Shown: in pieces, positions 22,355-33,009 of the stretch
Layout of the letters: each line of letters opens with the position of its first letter
Numbering within the stretch: the first letter of the stretch is position 1
From: Viridothelium virens
Taxonomy: Eukaryota > Ascomycota > Dothideomycetes > Trypetheliales > Trypetheliaceae
Direction: 5' to 3'
NCBI GenBank assembly: GCA_010094025.1
Contig: ML991792.1
Location: 310,001 to 374,000, forward strand
DNA length: 64,000 nt
The notes under the pieces: generated by a model
Databases searched by the model: none
What the model was told of the DNA's origin: nothing
The model's input: only the letters and a program-made list of their open reading frames with translations
Program-made: the position numbers and the translations under genes

Positions 22355-23824
22355 TCACCTCGCCATCCTCGCCAACCGACTCGGATGAATGCCCTGACTA
22401 TCGTCTACTGAAGGTTTTGATTGCTGGAGAACCCCCTTCCCATCCCCCTCTGCATGCTCCCGCTTTCGCTTCATCCCTTTCGCAGGCGCATTCTTCGTGG
22501 GAGCTTCTTCTGCCGTTCTGCCACCTTTATTGGTCTTTTTTGCCTTCTTGCCGTCTTCCTCGTTGGCAAGATCCGCCTCCACCCGACGCTTCCGCTCCGT
22601 CGCTAGCTTCGTATTCTTCTCCTTAAGCTTATCCTTCCGGAACTCGCTGTTGCCGCCTCCACCCGTCCTATCATCGACAATCATATCAGCCAATCGCTCT
22701 TTCTCATCTCGCCGTATTCGAGTGTCCCCCAAGGGATGTAGATGGGCGCGGGTGTACTCACGTTAATTCCACATTGATCCGTCTTGGGGCTTCGTCTCCT
22801 TTCTTCGCCTTCTTCTTCTTCTTTCCGCCCTCGTTCGACTCGCCCCCTTCATTATCTCCCTCGTCACCATCATTCAGCTCCTCCTCCTCTTCCTTTTTCT
22901 CCTCGCCCTTCCCCTTGCCCACAGCCGGAAACCACGAATGGTGATATAGCTTCAAGCACGTCTTCATACGATCGTAATTGTCAAATTCGAGGAACGCATA
23001 TCCTTTGCTACGGCCGGATGCTTTGTCGCTGATATGCCGGATGTCCAGAGGCGCGATCTTGGCGAAGTGCGCGGTCAGGGCTGGGGTCGTGGTGCTGAAG
23101 GGGAGGTTGCCTAGAAGGGACATGATGAAAGGTTAGATGGGAGGAAGTGATAATGGTCGAGAAGTGCTTGTATGACGGGACAGGAGGATGCCACGGTCTG
23201 CACGACAGAGGACGGGAGAAGGGGGCAAATAGTGAAGGGAGAGGAGGGAGCGGGGAGGAAGGTGAAAGTCGTACCAACGAAGACGATGAAGCGGTGTTTC
23301 TTCTTGTTGCTTGTCTCGGTATTGCCTGTGGTATCTTCCACAGCAGCAGCACCCTGAGCTTCAGCATCGTCCGCAGCTTGCTCTTTGGTTTCAATTGCGC
23401 CATTAGCCAATGCCTTGCTTTTCTTGGCCCTTTTGCTCTTGTTATCGTGGAATCTTTCCCTGCTCTCCGCAGCTGCGCCGTTTGCTTGAGCATCTGGCTT
23501 GATATCTTCGTTTGTTACTGGTTCAACGCGCGATGATTCCAGTTCCTTCCGTCTCTTCGATTTCCCTTTCTTCCTCTTTCCCAGGCCATCACCCTCACCA
23601 ACAGCATCCTGCTCTTCTCCTATGTCAGTCTTCTGGAGAGGAGCTTTGGCGTCGTGGTTGCGATGGGTATTTTCGTCCGTACGTCGCCTCTTTTTAGAAC
23701 CTTTCGAGGATGCGTCTTTGCTTTTCTTATTCCTAGGAGGCGAAGAGGGGTCCTCGATCTCTTCTGGCAGGGCAGCAGGCTCCACGCGTTTTCTTTTTCT
23801 TGAGACTCTCTCGCTCTTCGACAT
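22355..23824 (-). CDS. NOP6: Nucleolar RNA-binding protein Nop6-like (RRM)
   Basis: Predicted small-subunit ribosome biogenesis factor. Exons 23824-23275, 23110-22762 and 22667-22355, 403 aa. Residues 1-170 are Lys/Arg/Glu-rich nuclear low complexity. The RRM then spans about 175-300: RNP2-like FIVFVGNLPF, split by intron 1, and RNP1-like KGYAFLEF. An acidic/basic insertion (EEKKEEEEELNDGDEG) lies inside the second half, and RRINVELT closes the RRM. The C-terminus has TTGGGGNSEFRKDKLKEKN and ends with IHPSRLARMAR, typical of Nop6. The internal Met at 23824 is used because the longer ORF starts upstream of a more natural N-terminus. Confidence 0.85.
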
Positions 23825-24612
23825 TCTGTGATACGCGGTCCTATGTTCACAAGGCCTGCGGCAAAAGATCACAGGATTAATTATAGCGCGTGTGCGTTAT
23901 CGATAGGAAAAACTGGATGGAGCTTTGACATTACTTGAAATTACCAAAGCGAACTAGCGCACATTCGGTACTTGACGACTTTAGTGTTTCAGGAGCTGAA
24001 GGGTGCAGAGGCATGTGAAACGCAGCTGATACCCCTGCAGTGCATCTACCGATTATTCCCGAAGTCTGGATGAGACAGCTTCGCGGAAGCGGCAAGAGTA
24101 TGTTGAGGCTAGCATCATAGATAATCACTGGTTTGAATCGTATCACGTGGGAATCTTTTCTAAAAGGGAGACAGCGTTACTGTATCTACACAATCGAGCA
24201 GCATGGACAGCATTAGCAGTAGAAGTGAGGGTGAGAAGCAGAGCTAGAAAGCTACAACGGCCACTTCCAGCACCACCACGAAGGACTCCCGAGAAGAAAA
24301 ACAGTCCTCTCCTTGGTTTTGCGTTGCCACAGACAAGGACACCTTGAGGTGTAGGAAAGATTCAATGGCGAACATCCAAAAAAAAAAAAAACAAAACGGA
24401 TTAACTCGAGCTGCGCGCATGTCATCCAACGCCAAACGGTCTTATATAGTAGTACTAGGCAAGCAGTGAAATGGATGATATCGCTCCAGAGAGTCGGGTT
24501 GTGGGAATGAGATGGCTATGACGATTCTCGAATCCACTGCAGATGCTGAGACTGGGGCAGCGAATATGACCGTCAAGATGCTTCTAAACGCCGCGGCATG
24601 CTTGTGTGTAAT
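23825..24612. other. Intergenic, no gene seen
   Basis: 788 bp between NOP6 (promoter side) and the Rac gene (3' side), with a poly-A run near 24379. Short ORFs only. Confidence 0.5.
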
Positions 24613-25514
24613 TTAAAGGATCCGGCATTTTGACTTCTTAGCCTTGGGCGGCGGTCGAGGACTCAACACGGCTCTGAAATAATCGTTAGCACATCTACCA
24701 TGAAGCGCGCAATGAGGAACGGACCGAATAGCCTCATCAAAAACACTTTTGAGATTCCGCTGAGTCAAGGCAGAACACTCCAAGTATTTTTGTGCCTTAA
24801 TCTCCTTTGCACATTGTACCGCTGTCTCATATTGAATGGGAGCCATCTTCTTCTGACGGAGACTCTCCTTAGTCGCATCGTCGTCCCGCAAATCCAGCTT
24901 GGTACCAACAAGGATAATGGGAACATTTGGCGCGTGATGTTCAATCTCGGGATACCACTACAATCATTATATCAGCCTATGACTCGAAGGCGCGGCGCCA
25001 ATTTTTTCTTCCTTTCGAAGTTACCGACTCACCTTAGCCTTCACGTTATCAAAGGATGGCGGGCTGACAATCGAAAAGCATATTAAAAACACATCTGTCT
25101 GAGGGTACGATAGGGGTCGAAGCCTGTCGTAATCCTCCTGACCTGCGGTATCCCACAATCCCAAGCTTATCGGCTTGCCATCGACCATCACCGACGCGGA
25201 GTAATTATCGAAACTATGATGTTTTAGCCGTCAATTGGATGCGCTATAGATCGATAGGTATTACACTGTGGGTATATATTCGCCAGGGAAGGCATTGGTA
25301 GTGTATGAGATAAGGAGACACGTCTGTTCGCGTAATTAGAACTGCTTCCTGGATGTCAAATGGGACTTGCTCACCTTGCCGACGGCACCGTCTCCAGTGA
25401 CCACGCACTGAGTTGTTTTCGTCAGCTCCGAACTTGCAGTTGCCCCTGGTCGTACCCCGACTACAATGTTGGTGGGTTTACCTTCAGTGACTGCGTTGCT
25501 GGTGCTGCAGCCAT
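24613..25514 (-). CDS. RAC1: Rho-family GTPase Rac
   Basis: Membrane-anchored switch controlling polarised hyphal growth and NADPH oxidase in filamentous fungi. Six exons: 25514-25482, 25407-25375, 25323-25265, 25213-25033, 24957-24725 and 24673-24613, 199 aa. The two first exons are 33 nt each. G1 is GDGAVGKT at 16-23. Switch I has EYIPTVFDNY, G3 has [19 protein letters not shown]4 is GTKLDLRDD and G5 ECSALTQ. The C-terminus is basic and ends CRIL, a geranylgeranylation CAAX box. [16 protein letters not shown] and [16 protein letters not shown] favour Rac over Cdc42 or Rho1. Intron 5 uses a rare GTCCGT donor. Confidence 0.92.
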
Positions 25515-26349
25515 TTCGACTGTTGGCACGGATCCACTACCGGATCGTGACTCTCAAAGTCTTATAGGAAATGCTACCGTTACCCGGTGTAGCTTTATAC
25601 TTTATCCGACCAGCAGAAGGTTTGAGATGCGTCCTTCAACCGGCGAAGCAGGGGGTGTTTGAAGTCCTGGGTGCGGGTATCGAGTTGTCGTTGCTCCCTC
25701 GGCTGACACTACCGCACGCCGCTCTGGACACTAGCGATTAGAAAAGGGTCTATAGTATGTAGAGACAAAGGTTCAAGCCAGCTTGAGTAGCAGAGACGAA
25801 GTTTGGTATCTTGATGAAAGAGGAAGCTGCGGCACTGCTTGAGGTTGGCTAGTAGTGGGGAGTGTCACAGCTTCTCCCACTGTAAAACCAACAGTGAACT
25901 GAACCCTGGCCTGCAGGCGCCTCGGGCAGAGATACCGCCGACTTCTCCTCAACCACTCATCCCGTTCTCCACCATGTGTCTGAGGGTATGCGCGCGCTCG
26001 TTACATGCTTCGCGGTCACATTTCCCTATCCGTCCATTTCTCCTTCTTCCCGGATTGGATTACGCACTCAAGCGCGGAGGGAACCCTTCTGGACCTCTGG
26101 TCTCATGCTCATCCCTCCTAGCTTCGCCGGGTCTCATGTGTCTCTATTGAACTATCTACGATCTCAAACATACATAGAGGCATCAATGTTAATTGCAAGA
26201 TGATTACAGCGGTCTACACGTGGTTGGATTACGACATCCGCTTCGGGCCGTAATCTGTAAGCAATACGTTGGTGGAATCTGGCCTGAACGCAACATCGCA
26301 GCAGCGGCTGACATCTCGTATCGATCGGTATCATGGCGGTCGGCTGAAA
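25515..26349. other. Intergenic / Rac promoter side
   Basis: 835 bp upstream of Rac and downstream of CMS1. A 103-codon plus-strand ORF (25839-26150) has no supporting feature. Confidence 0.5.
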
Positions 26350-27352
26350 TTAAAAGAAGAGTAAACTGATTCGCCCCTCCACAGAACTGTACCGGGATTT
26401 CAGCTCTTTTCGTAAGAGCAGCTGCGTGAGAGGAATCTCGGTCTCTTTCATATCGAAGATTCCTCTCTTCTTCTGGTTGATATGCGAAGCATCTATCACG
26501 ATCCTCTCTAGATTCTTTGAAGATAACGCTCCTGGAAATAGTAAGTGGACTGAGTCAGTGATCAGCTTTGATATGGCCCTTACCGTTGTCCAGAAGGTCA
26601 ATGAGACGCTGAGGGGTCCCAATGCCGATTCCGATTCTGGTCGTCTATAAGTCAGAGATCATTTGGCGGTTGAAAGTCAAGTTAACTCTACCTGGACTTC
26701 TTGACCATGTCTACAGCTTCTTTAAATTTGATATGTTTCGCAAAAAGCTTGGCTACCGTGGCATCCTTGCTCTGGAACTTGCGTAAAGATCTGCGAACAG
26801 GTTAGCACTCACATAGGAAACAGCATAAAAACAAGATACCTGGCTAGGTCCGCGGCCCGAAGACCAGCTGCAGTCACGACGATAGTATGTGGGTGTCCAC
26901 ATGACTCGGGAGCATTAGAAAGTCGAGTCACGGCGTCTGGTCCATCTGTAAAGTGTTCAAGATACTGTGGAAGGGTGTCTGACGTGCGCGGAAAGCTCCA
27001 ATCCGATGTATCACGAACAGCGCGTTCTAACAGTCGTCCGCGTTAGCCAATGCGAAAATCATAGATGGTCAGTCGCAGATGAAAAAACCAAAGTACCTGA
27101 AATGTATCGATCTTCAAGCTCAATTGAAGTAAGGTCTGGCTCAAACCGCCTTATACTTTGGGCTACATAATCCGCGAGTAGACTGCTATCCATGTGCCCT
27201 ATAGCTTCGTTGACACCAGCTGAAGCATCCAGATTCAAGTCTCCTGTTAGAGAGGACTTCGGTTTCTGCTTGCGTTTCATCGCACGCTTTTTTGAGACTG
27301 CTTGCTCTGTTTCACGCTTGCGCTTGCCAAGCGCCTCGGAAAAGTCTGCCAT
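26350..27352 (-). CDS. CMS1: Cms1-like 90S pre-ribosome protein
   Basis: Predicted nucleolar protein associated with the small-subunit processome; helicase-like fold without full motifs. Five exons: 27352-27097, 27026-26840, 26790-26692, 26636-26584 and 26531-26350, 258 aa. It begins with a basic tail (ALGKRKRETEQAVSKKRAMK). It continues with YLEHFT, HTIVVTAAGLRAADLAR, FQSKDATVAKLFAKHIKF, the diagnostic block IGIGTPQRLIDLLDNGALS and LERIVIDASHINQKKRGIFD. For exon 4 the acceptor after gaccag is required: the alternative tag 8 nt upstream shifts the frame and destroys that block. The start is the ATG at 27352; the codons just upstream have only a GTG. Confidence 0.88.
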
Positions 27353-27652
27353 GTCCGACACCCGCTGGAGGTCCTTAGGCTATCGGTGCCAGTAACTTGG
27401 AATGTGTCAAAATCTGATAGTCGAAAGCCTGGATTACCTTGTGCGAACCTCTTTGCATGAGTGAAAACGAGTCCGCATCGGTAGCGCTGCCGTTGCACAA
27501 GGTGAGCAATTAAGGTTATCGATATCGGTAGGTGGTTCGGACAAGGGTATCCTTGTTTGACGCGTCCGACAATAGAAACAACGCGACTTCGATTACCAAC
27601 TCAATCAGCTACCGTGTACACTTGATCCATTGAAAGTATTACCACTTCAATC
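27353..27652. promoter_or_regulatory. Bidirectional promoter CMS1 / CENP-T
   Basis: 300 bp between two divergent start codons. No specific site recognised. Confidence 0.45.
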
Positions 27653-29532
27653 ATGTCAGAATCGCAGACAAAGCGCCCTCGTATTACTCCAAGAAATTCG
27701 TCCGCGAACGGTGACCCCCAAAACGACGAGACTCCCTACTCTAACGTATTTGAACACAAGCTTCGATTCCAGTAAACACAGACTGATACATACTGCAGCT
27801 ACGACAACTTGCAGGACTTATCCGACAAAACTCGACGACTCCTTTGCGACGCCCTCAAGCTTCAGGAACGCTCTCAGCAAGTAAAGTCGCGAAAAAGACG
27901 CCTACGGCGGTCTCCAGGACGCCAGCAATTCGGCGCAATGACAGAGCTCGTCGAGAAGCGCCAACGACTCCACGTGCAATCCCCGCATTCGAACGTCATC
28001 GCCATGCAATTGCGACGCCAAGTGATCGAAGACGGAGTGGAAGATTGCAAAGGGAGACACCGAGGGATGTTTTACGACCACTTAGCAAGTGTATGGCTCC
28101 TATCTATTTTCTAGAGCGTTTTCGGTCAGGCTGACTAGTATATAAGTGCTGTCACGGAATACTCAACCCATTGAACCGTCTCCGCAAGCTGAATCGACAA
28201 AACCGTCGGCCGTCGACGACGACTGGATTGATGACCCAGATCTGCCGGCACCACGCTTATCTATGCCCCTCAACGAGCTCGAAGACGATGACAGCTTTCA
28301 TATAGATCCCCCTCAAATGTCTTCGCAATTTGAGGACGACGACAACATAACAGCGCAGTCTTTTGAAGGACCTCGGCGTGCATTTGCCGAGATGGGCAAC
28401 TCGAGACTGTCTCGAGGAAGTCTGGGTGGCCTTCGGATTAGCGATCAATTTGGAGATCTGAAGAATGCAATGGACGTCTCGGAGTTCGATGAGAATGTGA
28501 GAGAGGACAACGATGTTACAGACACCATTCCGAGGCTCGGGCTTGACGATGGGACTTTGACACTCAACGCAGAGTATGTAACCGTGCTGCTGTTGAGGTT
28601 AAGGTTCACGCTAATGACGAGCAGAGAAAGCACGCAAGAGATGCGAGCATTGTTAGATGTCGCCTCTCGACGACAATCTCGCCTTAGCGATGCTACCCCG
28701 TATGACCTAGCAAATGAAGAGCTAGACCCAACGTTTCTCTTTGCACTTCCTGAAGCTCAGGAAGCAAACTTGATCGTACAGGGTGCGCCTGTTGCAAGTT
28801 CTAGATCCCCAAGTGATGATGCTCCAATCGAGGACGATACACCTACTGCAGATGATGCTCCCGTTGCGGAAGCCCTTGGAGACAGTGAGCCTATGGGCAA
28901 CTTCAACTCAGACGAAGACGAGATAGAAGAACCCGAAGAATATTCCGACCACGAATCGTTGGATGCAGTTAATGAAGCTGCTCTACTTGGCGGCACACTG
29001 GCTGCAGCACCAATGGCTGGGCTGGCAAAGAAGCCGGCAATGAAGCCGCGAAAGAGACGAGAAATCAAGGTGTCCCGGCACGGGACAGAATATCCTTCTC
29101 TACCGTCCAGCGTCGTTAAACGAGTGGCGTCAGGCTTTACCCGGGCCAATGGCGGCGGGATCAGAAACCTCAGTCGCGAAATGGTAGCTGCACTGTCACA
29201 AGCCACGGAATGGTTCTTCGAGCAAGTGTCGGAGGATTTGGCCTCGTATTCGGAGCACGGGGGTCGTAAGACCATCGATGAAGCAGACGTTATGACGTTG
29301 ATGAGGCGGTAAGTGTATAGCGCTAATTGGTCTATCTTGGATGACAAATATACTAACTCTAGCGCTGTGATACAGGCAACGTCTGCTCAATACCAATACG
29401 ACTGCGTTCTCGCTGGCTCAGAAAAATTTGCCACGAGAGCTTCTACAAGCCATACGATTTGGTCCTTCGGTCAAGTCGAAGCGAAGAAAGAGGGCACGGC
29501 TGGATACAATCCGGGAAGAGGACGAGGAGTAG
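27653..29532 (+). CDS. Inner kinetochore protein CENP-T (histone fold)
   Basis: Part of the CCAN, linking centromeric chromatin to Ndc80. Exons 27653-27745, 27799-28090, 28147-28573, 28625-29308 and 29376-29532, 550 aa. The N-terminal and central parts are disordered, with S/T-P sites and basic patches (TPLRRP, RTPAIRR). The middle is acidic (DDDWIDDPDLPAPRLS, NSDEDEIEEPEEYSD). The C-terminal 130 residues match the CENP-T histone fold: PSLPSSVVKRVASGF, LSREMVAALSQATEWFFEQVSEDL, HGGRKTIDEADVMTLMRRQR. A basic tail follows. The exon 3/4 intron (51 nt) is in frame with no stop, but has donor gtatgt, a CTAAT branch and an acceptor, so I splice it. Intron 1 (donor gtattt) is the least certain. Confidence 0.88.
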
Positions 29533-29570
29533 ATCAATGAAAGAATATTATTGATCTTATTGAATGGCTT

Positions 29571-30986
29571 TCACCACTCCTTACTATGACGCACCCGGCG
29601 TGCAATAGACGAGGGCGCTCTACGGATCACCATCCATAGCATCACAGAAGTAGCTAAGGATAACGAGTACCTGCAATAAGGCGCATTAGCAATGACTTCC
29701 GCCCATTTCCGGCCCCAAAAGTATCCAAGCGATCCAGAACTCACTCACCAAGTAAAAATGTACTGCAGATGATTATTCCTCAAATTCACCTCCGCCACCC
29801 TTCCAATTGGCACGCCTCTGTCCTCCCGATCCATCGCCCTCAGCAAATCGGGCTCCATCGTCTCCTCCACCCACACCGGCCGCGACCCAGTCACCTCCGC
29901 CATCTCCACCACATCCGGAAAGTAGAACTCCCCCTTCTCCGGCCGATTCGTCGGCGTAAACATATTCCGCTGCCACGGCTCCCGCAGCAGGCCCTGCACC
30001 ACCACCTCTCCCTGCGGCAGCGCATCCTCGCCCTTTCTCGCCCGCTGCTCCTTCTTCTCCCGCGAGATCCAGCCCCGATTCACCAGTATCGTCTCGCCAC
30101 CCCGCTGCATTTCGTCCCCTTCCCCTCCTCCTCCTCCTCCTCCTCCTCTCCCCTTCCCATCACGCCTGCCTCCTCCTTTTCCCCCTTTCCCTTCTCGTCG
30201 TTCCTGTTCTCTTCCTCCTCCACTACCGCCCTCCATCCTCTCCTCGCCCTCAGCATCTCGCTCCAACGGCGTCACCACCAAGAACCCATCATGCCCGTCG
30301 TGGATCCTCGGCCCCACCAGCATCTCCTGGTCATGCCGGAAGCGGCCGCGCGCGACCACGCGTCGGTAGTCGAAGGAGGAGATGGCGGTCGGGTCGATGC
30401 GGGGCGGGAGGGGGAGCGGGTCGCGGACGAGGCGGTCTTCGAAGCGGGCGATGAGCGTGGTTTTCCAGCCGAGCCGCTGCACTTGCCAGGTGCCGAGGGC
30501 GAAGGCGGTGATGGGGATGAGGGCTGGGAGGGTAAGTTAGTGGGGTTCGAGAAGGGGAAAGGGGGGATAGAGAGTGGAAGGGCATGGGGGAAGTGGAGAG
30601 GGGAAGAAGGGAAGAGGGCACAGCGGAGATGGAGATGGGGATGGGGATGGGGATGGGGATGGGGATGGGGATGGGTATAGGATAGGGATAGGATGGGGAT
30701 AGGATGGGGATAGGATGGGGATAGGATGGGAAGGACAATTACCTAGGATAATGATGCCGTAGCCGTGTTTCTTTCCTGTGCGAACGAGTCTCGCCGGGTT
30801 GTCAACTACGGAGGAGAAGTTGGGGCCATCAGCGGCGTTTTGCGCGTAACGGCGATGTTGTCGCTGGAGACAACGAGAGCAGATCCATGGCGATTCAGTG
30901 CTCGGATTCGTGAGTAATCGTGAATATGTGAACCGCGTATGGTGTGGGAGCTTTCGAAGACTGCTCCTGAGCAGCGGCATGTCCAA
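29571..30986 (-). CDS. SHY1: SURF1/Shy1 cytochrome c oxidase assembly factor
   Basis: Mitochondrial inner-membrane protein needed for complex IV (Cox1/heme a) assembly. Exons 30986-30743, 30523-29749 and 29670-29571, 372 aa. The presequence is Arg-rich (SSLRKLPHHTRFTYSRLL). Then come the first membrane span (ALIPITAFALGTWQVQRLGWK), the intermembrane domain with EDRLVRDPLPLPPRI, FDYRRVVARGRFRH and ILVNRGWISREKK, and NLRNNHLQYIFTWYSLS into the second span (LATSVMLWMVI). A Gly/Arg/Lys-rich insertion of about 50 residues after VVTPLERDAEGEE comes from a G-rich tract. Intron 1 is 219 nt and filled with GGGGAT repeats. The last exon ends HSKEW, with the stop 38 bp from the convergent CENP-T stop. 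Confidence 0.9.
30637..30733 (+). repeat. GGGGAT hexamer and 11-bp minisatellite in SHY1 intron 1
   Basis: Six GGGGAT units (30637-30672) are followed by 11-bp units AGGATGGGGAT (variant copy at 30679-30689, exact copies at 30690-30722, decaying copy to 30733). The G-rich strand is the template strand of SHY1. Confidence 0.95.
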
Positions 30987-31208
30987 ATCATGGGACTTCT
31001 ATTTTAGGATCACTCATGGGGAGTTGATGGAAGTTGCAGTAAGAAATTCGGATGTCGTCAGAAGCACCCGCAATTAGCGGCTTGGCGTGTATTACTTGAC
31101 CCTTGACGAACGCCATTGATCTTTAGAAGCCCAAACTCCGCGATACGAGGTAAATGTCTATGGTGAGATCCAGACTACATAAGGAAAAGAGTCGATCAAC
31201 TATTCAAC

Positions 31209-31778
31209 ATGAATGCAACGGAAGCGAATAGAGTTTCTGGAGACTCCGAAATGGTGTGGCAAGAGAACGGTCTTCACGTAGAGCTCACGTATGATCACCT
31301 CAATATCAATGCCAGTATGGACAAAGTTAGAAGTTCAAAGGCTGGAGCAATAGTAATATTTGCTGGTAGGTACATATAGATCTGTTATGATTTTTATGTC
31401 GTGTCCCTGAAAATTACCTGACTAGGTACGACTCGCGATAATTTCGACGGCAAGAGCGTTAAGCATCTAGAGTACAGTTCATACATACCCATGGCAATAT
31501 CTACTCTCTCCCGCATTGCTCGATCCGTCTCGTCAAAGCATGGGCTCACGGGCATCTCAATAACACATCGATTGGGTACCGTGCCAATAGGAGAGGAAAG
31601 CATCCTGATCGCTGTATCTGCACCGCATCGCCAAGCTGGCTGGAGGGCAGGGGAAGAAGCTCTGGAAGAGACCAAGGAGAAAGCAGAGATCTGGAAGCTT
31701 GAGGAATTCGGGGGCGAAGATGGTGCAATCTGGAGGGCGAATAAGGAAGGATCGATCGGAGTGCCCGCTCCAAGATGA
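31209..31778 (+). CDS. Molybdopterin synthase catalytic (large) subunit, MoaE/MOCS2B
   Basis: Makes molybdopterin from precursor Z using thiocarboxylated MoaD; needed for nitrate reductase and other Mo enzymes (the Aspergillus homologue is cnxH). Exons 31209-31365 and 31426-31778, 169 aa. MoaE signatures are GAIVIFAGTTRDNFDGKSV, HLEYSSYIPMA, THRLGTVPIGEESILIAVSAPHR and IWKLEEFGGEDGAIWRAN (the K-x-E-x-x catalytic segment). Length fits the eukaryotic family. It lies 222 bp from the divergent SHY1 start. The C-terminus is a little extended (KEGSIGVPAPR). Confidence 0.92.
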
Positions 31779-32418
31779 GTACGAGCCCTTGAAAATATGT
31801 AGACCAAGCCCGCGGTGTAACCTTGGCGGCCGAGATCGCGCAATTCACCATCCGAATCACCGTACTTCAAAGTAGGCATTACTTGCTATCCCAGATCGAC
31901 TAAGTATACCTTCAGACACGACCGAGTAGAACTGGTTGATGAGCTTTTCTGGCGCCTGTGGGGCTTCGGTCTGGTTCCTTCGCCCTACTTCTCATCTGTA
32001 CACCGACTAGACCCATGACCGCCCTACAGAAAGTAGTGCATGAATATTGCATGGAGCAAGGACTCGTCAAGCCTGGAATAGGACCCGAGAACCGTCTTGA
32101 AGGGTCGGGCCTAGGAGGGTAATAATGGACAGTGAAACATAGTGGTTGCGCCAATGCAAGAGCAATCTGGAGGTATTGAATAGCCCGGTAAATATCGCCA
32201 AATGTAAGTCTAGCCCGGCCCTGACCGATGTTTGCATGAAGCGTGGCAGGCAAGGTTTTTCGGGGATTGCCAGGAGCTGCACCCTGCAACATGCTGACCT
32301 GCATGCACACACAAATGCATACACAAATGCACACACAAATGCACGCACAAATGCACACAAATGCACATCCTGAACGAATGCTGGAGACACATGGCAAGTG
32401 TGTTGGTTTTGGACTCGC
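31779..32418. other. Convergent intergenic region with a minisatellite
   Basis: 640 bp between the MoaE and AIM11 stops. Besides the 12-bp minisatellite (32305-32362) I see nothing. Cys/Val and His-rich ORFs here are repeat artefacts. Confidence 0.6.
32305..32362 (+). repeat. 12-bp minisatellite (gcacacacaaat)
   Basis: Four 12-bp units (32305-32352, single-base differences) plus one 10-bp unit, directly downstream of AIM11. Confidence 0.95.
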
Positions 32419-33009
32419 TCATCGAGAACTTTCCTGCTCAGGCTTTTTCTTCTGCTGCACGTCAGAGGCTGCCTTCTTGCCATCCTCCTCCTGTTTCCGG
32501 GACAAGATCACAGCCAGCCACTCTTCAAGCTTTTCCTCAGCTTCTTGGTCTGAATTGTCAGATTCGTCGATCCCCAGGCCTCCCCGCATCTTCCTCCGCA
32601 TCTCTGCCAGATTGGAAATGTCCAATGCCCATAACGTTCCCCCGGTAGCCATGATAGCAAAACTGGTGACGTTCAGCGTTGCAAGCCCCAGTGCCTGAGC
32701 TGCCTCAGCAGAGCCATTGACGTGGCGCGGCTGAGAGTTCGGCTGATAGAATGGTGGAATTGTAGCGATGTAACGGCGTAAGAGGGCTCGTCTAGTCACC
32801 AAGGCAGACATGACGCAGAAACCTGCACCTGCAAGGAACAGGCCAAGTTGATGGCGTGATCGGGCTGACCAAAGAGAACGATCGGTGTCGGTTTCAGCAG
32901 ACATATCGGGCGAGTTGGTCGATGATGGTCGATTTGATTCAGGCAAAACAGTACCCGGGGGCGAGTTGCGTTGGACGAAAGCCATTGGAGTCTTCCGGGA
33001 GAGCAACAC
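32419..33009 (-). CDS. AIM11: Altered inheritance of mitochondria protein Aim11
   Basis: Fungal mitochondrial membrane protein of unknown biochemical role. Single exon, 196 aa. A polar N-terminus precedes the first membrane segment (LGLFLAGAGFCVMSALVTRR), then IPPFYQPNSQPRHVNG, EAAQALGLATLNVTSFAIMATGGTLWALDI (second segment), LAEMRRKMRGGLGID, and a charged tail ending in KKKPEQESSR. The motif order matches AIM11. The start may equally be the in-frame ATG at 32985. Confidence 0.87.
   Translation of the reverse strand: MLLSRKTPMAFVQRNSPPGTVLPESNRPSSTNSPDMSAETDTDRSLWSARSRHQLGLFLAGAGFCVMSALVTRRALLRRYIATIPPFYQPNSQPRHVNGSAEAAQALGLATLNVTSFAIMATGGTLWALDISNLAEMRRKMRGGLGIDESDNSDQEAEEKLEEWLAVILSRKQEEDGKKAASDVQQKKKPEQESSR

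Noticed and set aside
26637-26691. Earlier acceptor (ttatag) for CMS1 exon 4
   Set aside because: It shifts the frame and destroys the IGTPQRLIDLL block; the gaccag acceptor keeps it.
29769-30680. 303-codon plus-strand ORF opposite SHY1
   Set aside because: Shadow of the SHY1 exon and its GGGGAT intron; ends in a Trp/Gly repeat produced by the hexamer.
32305-32362. Regular repeats that might suggest a CRISPR array
   Set aside because: Direct tandem 12-bp units without spacers, in a eukaryotic genome; a plain minisatellite.
31912-32397. Minus-strand ORFs with Cys/Val-rich repeats
   Set aside because: The repeated ICVCICVC-type sequence is just the translated 12-bp minisatellite; no conserved flanks.
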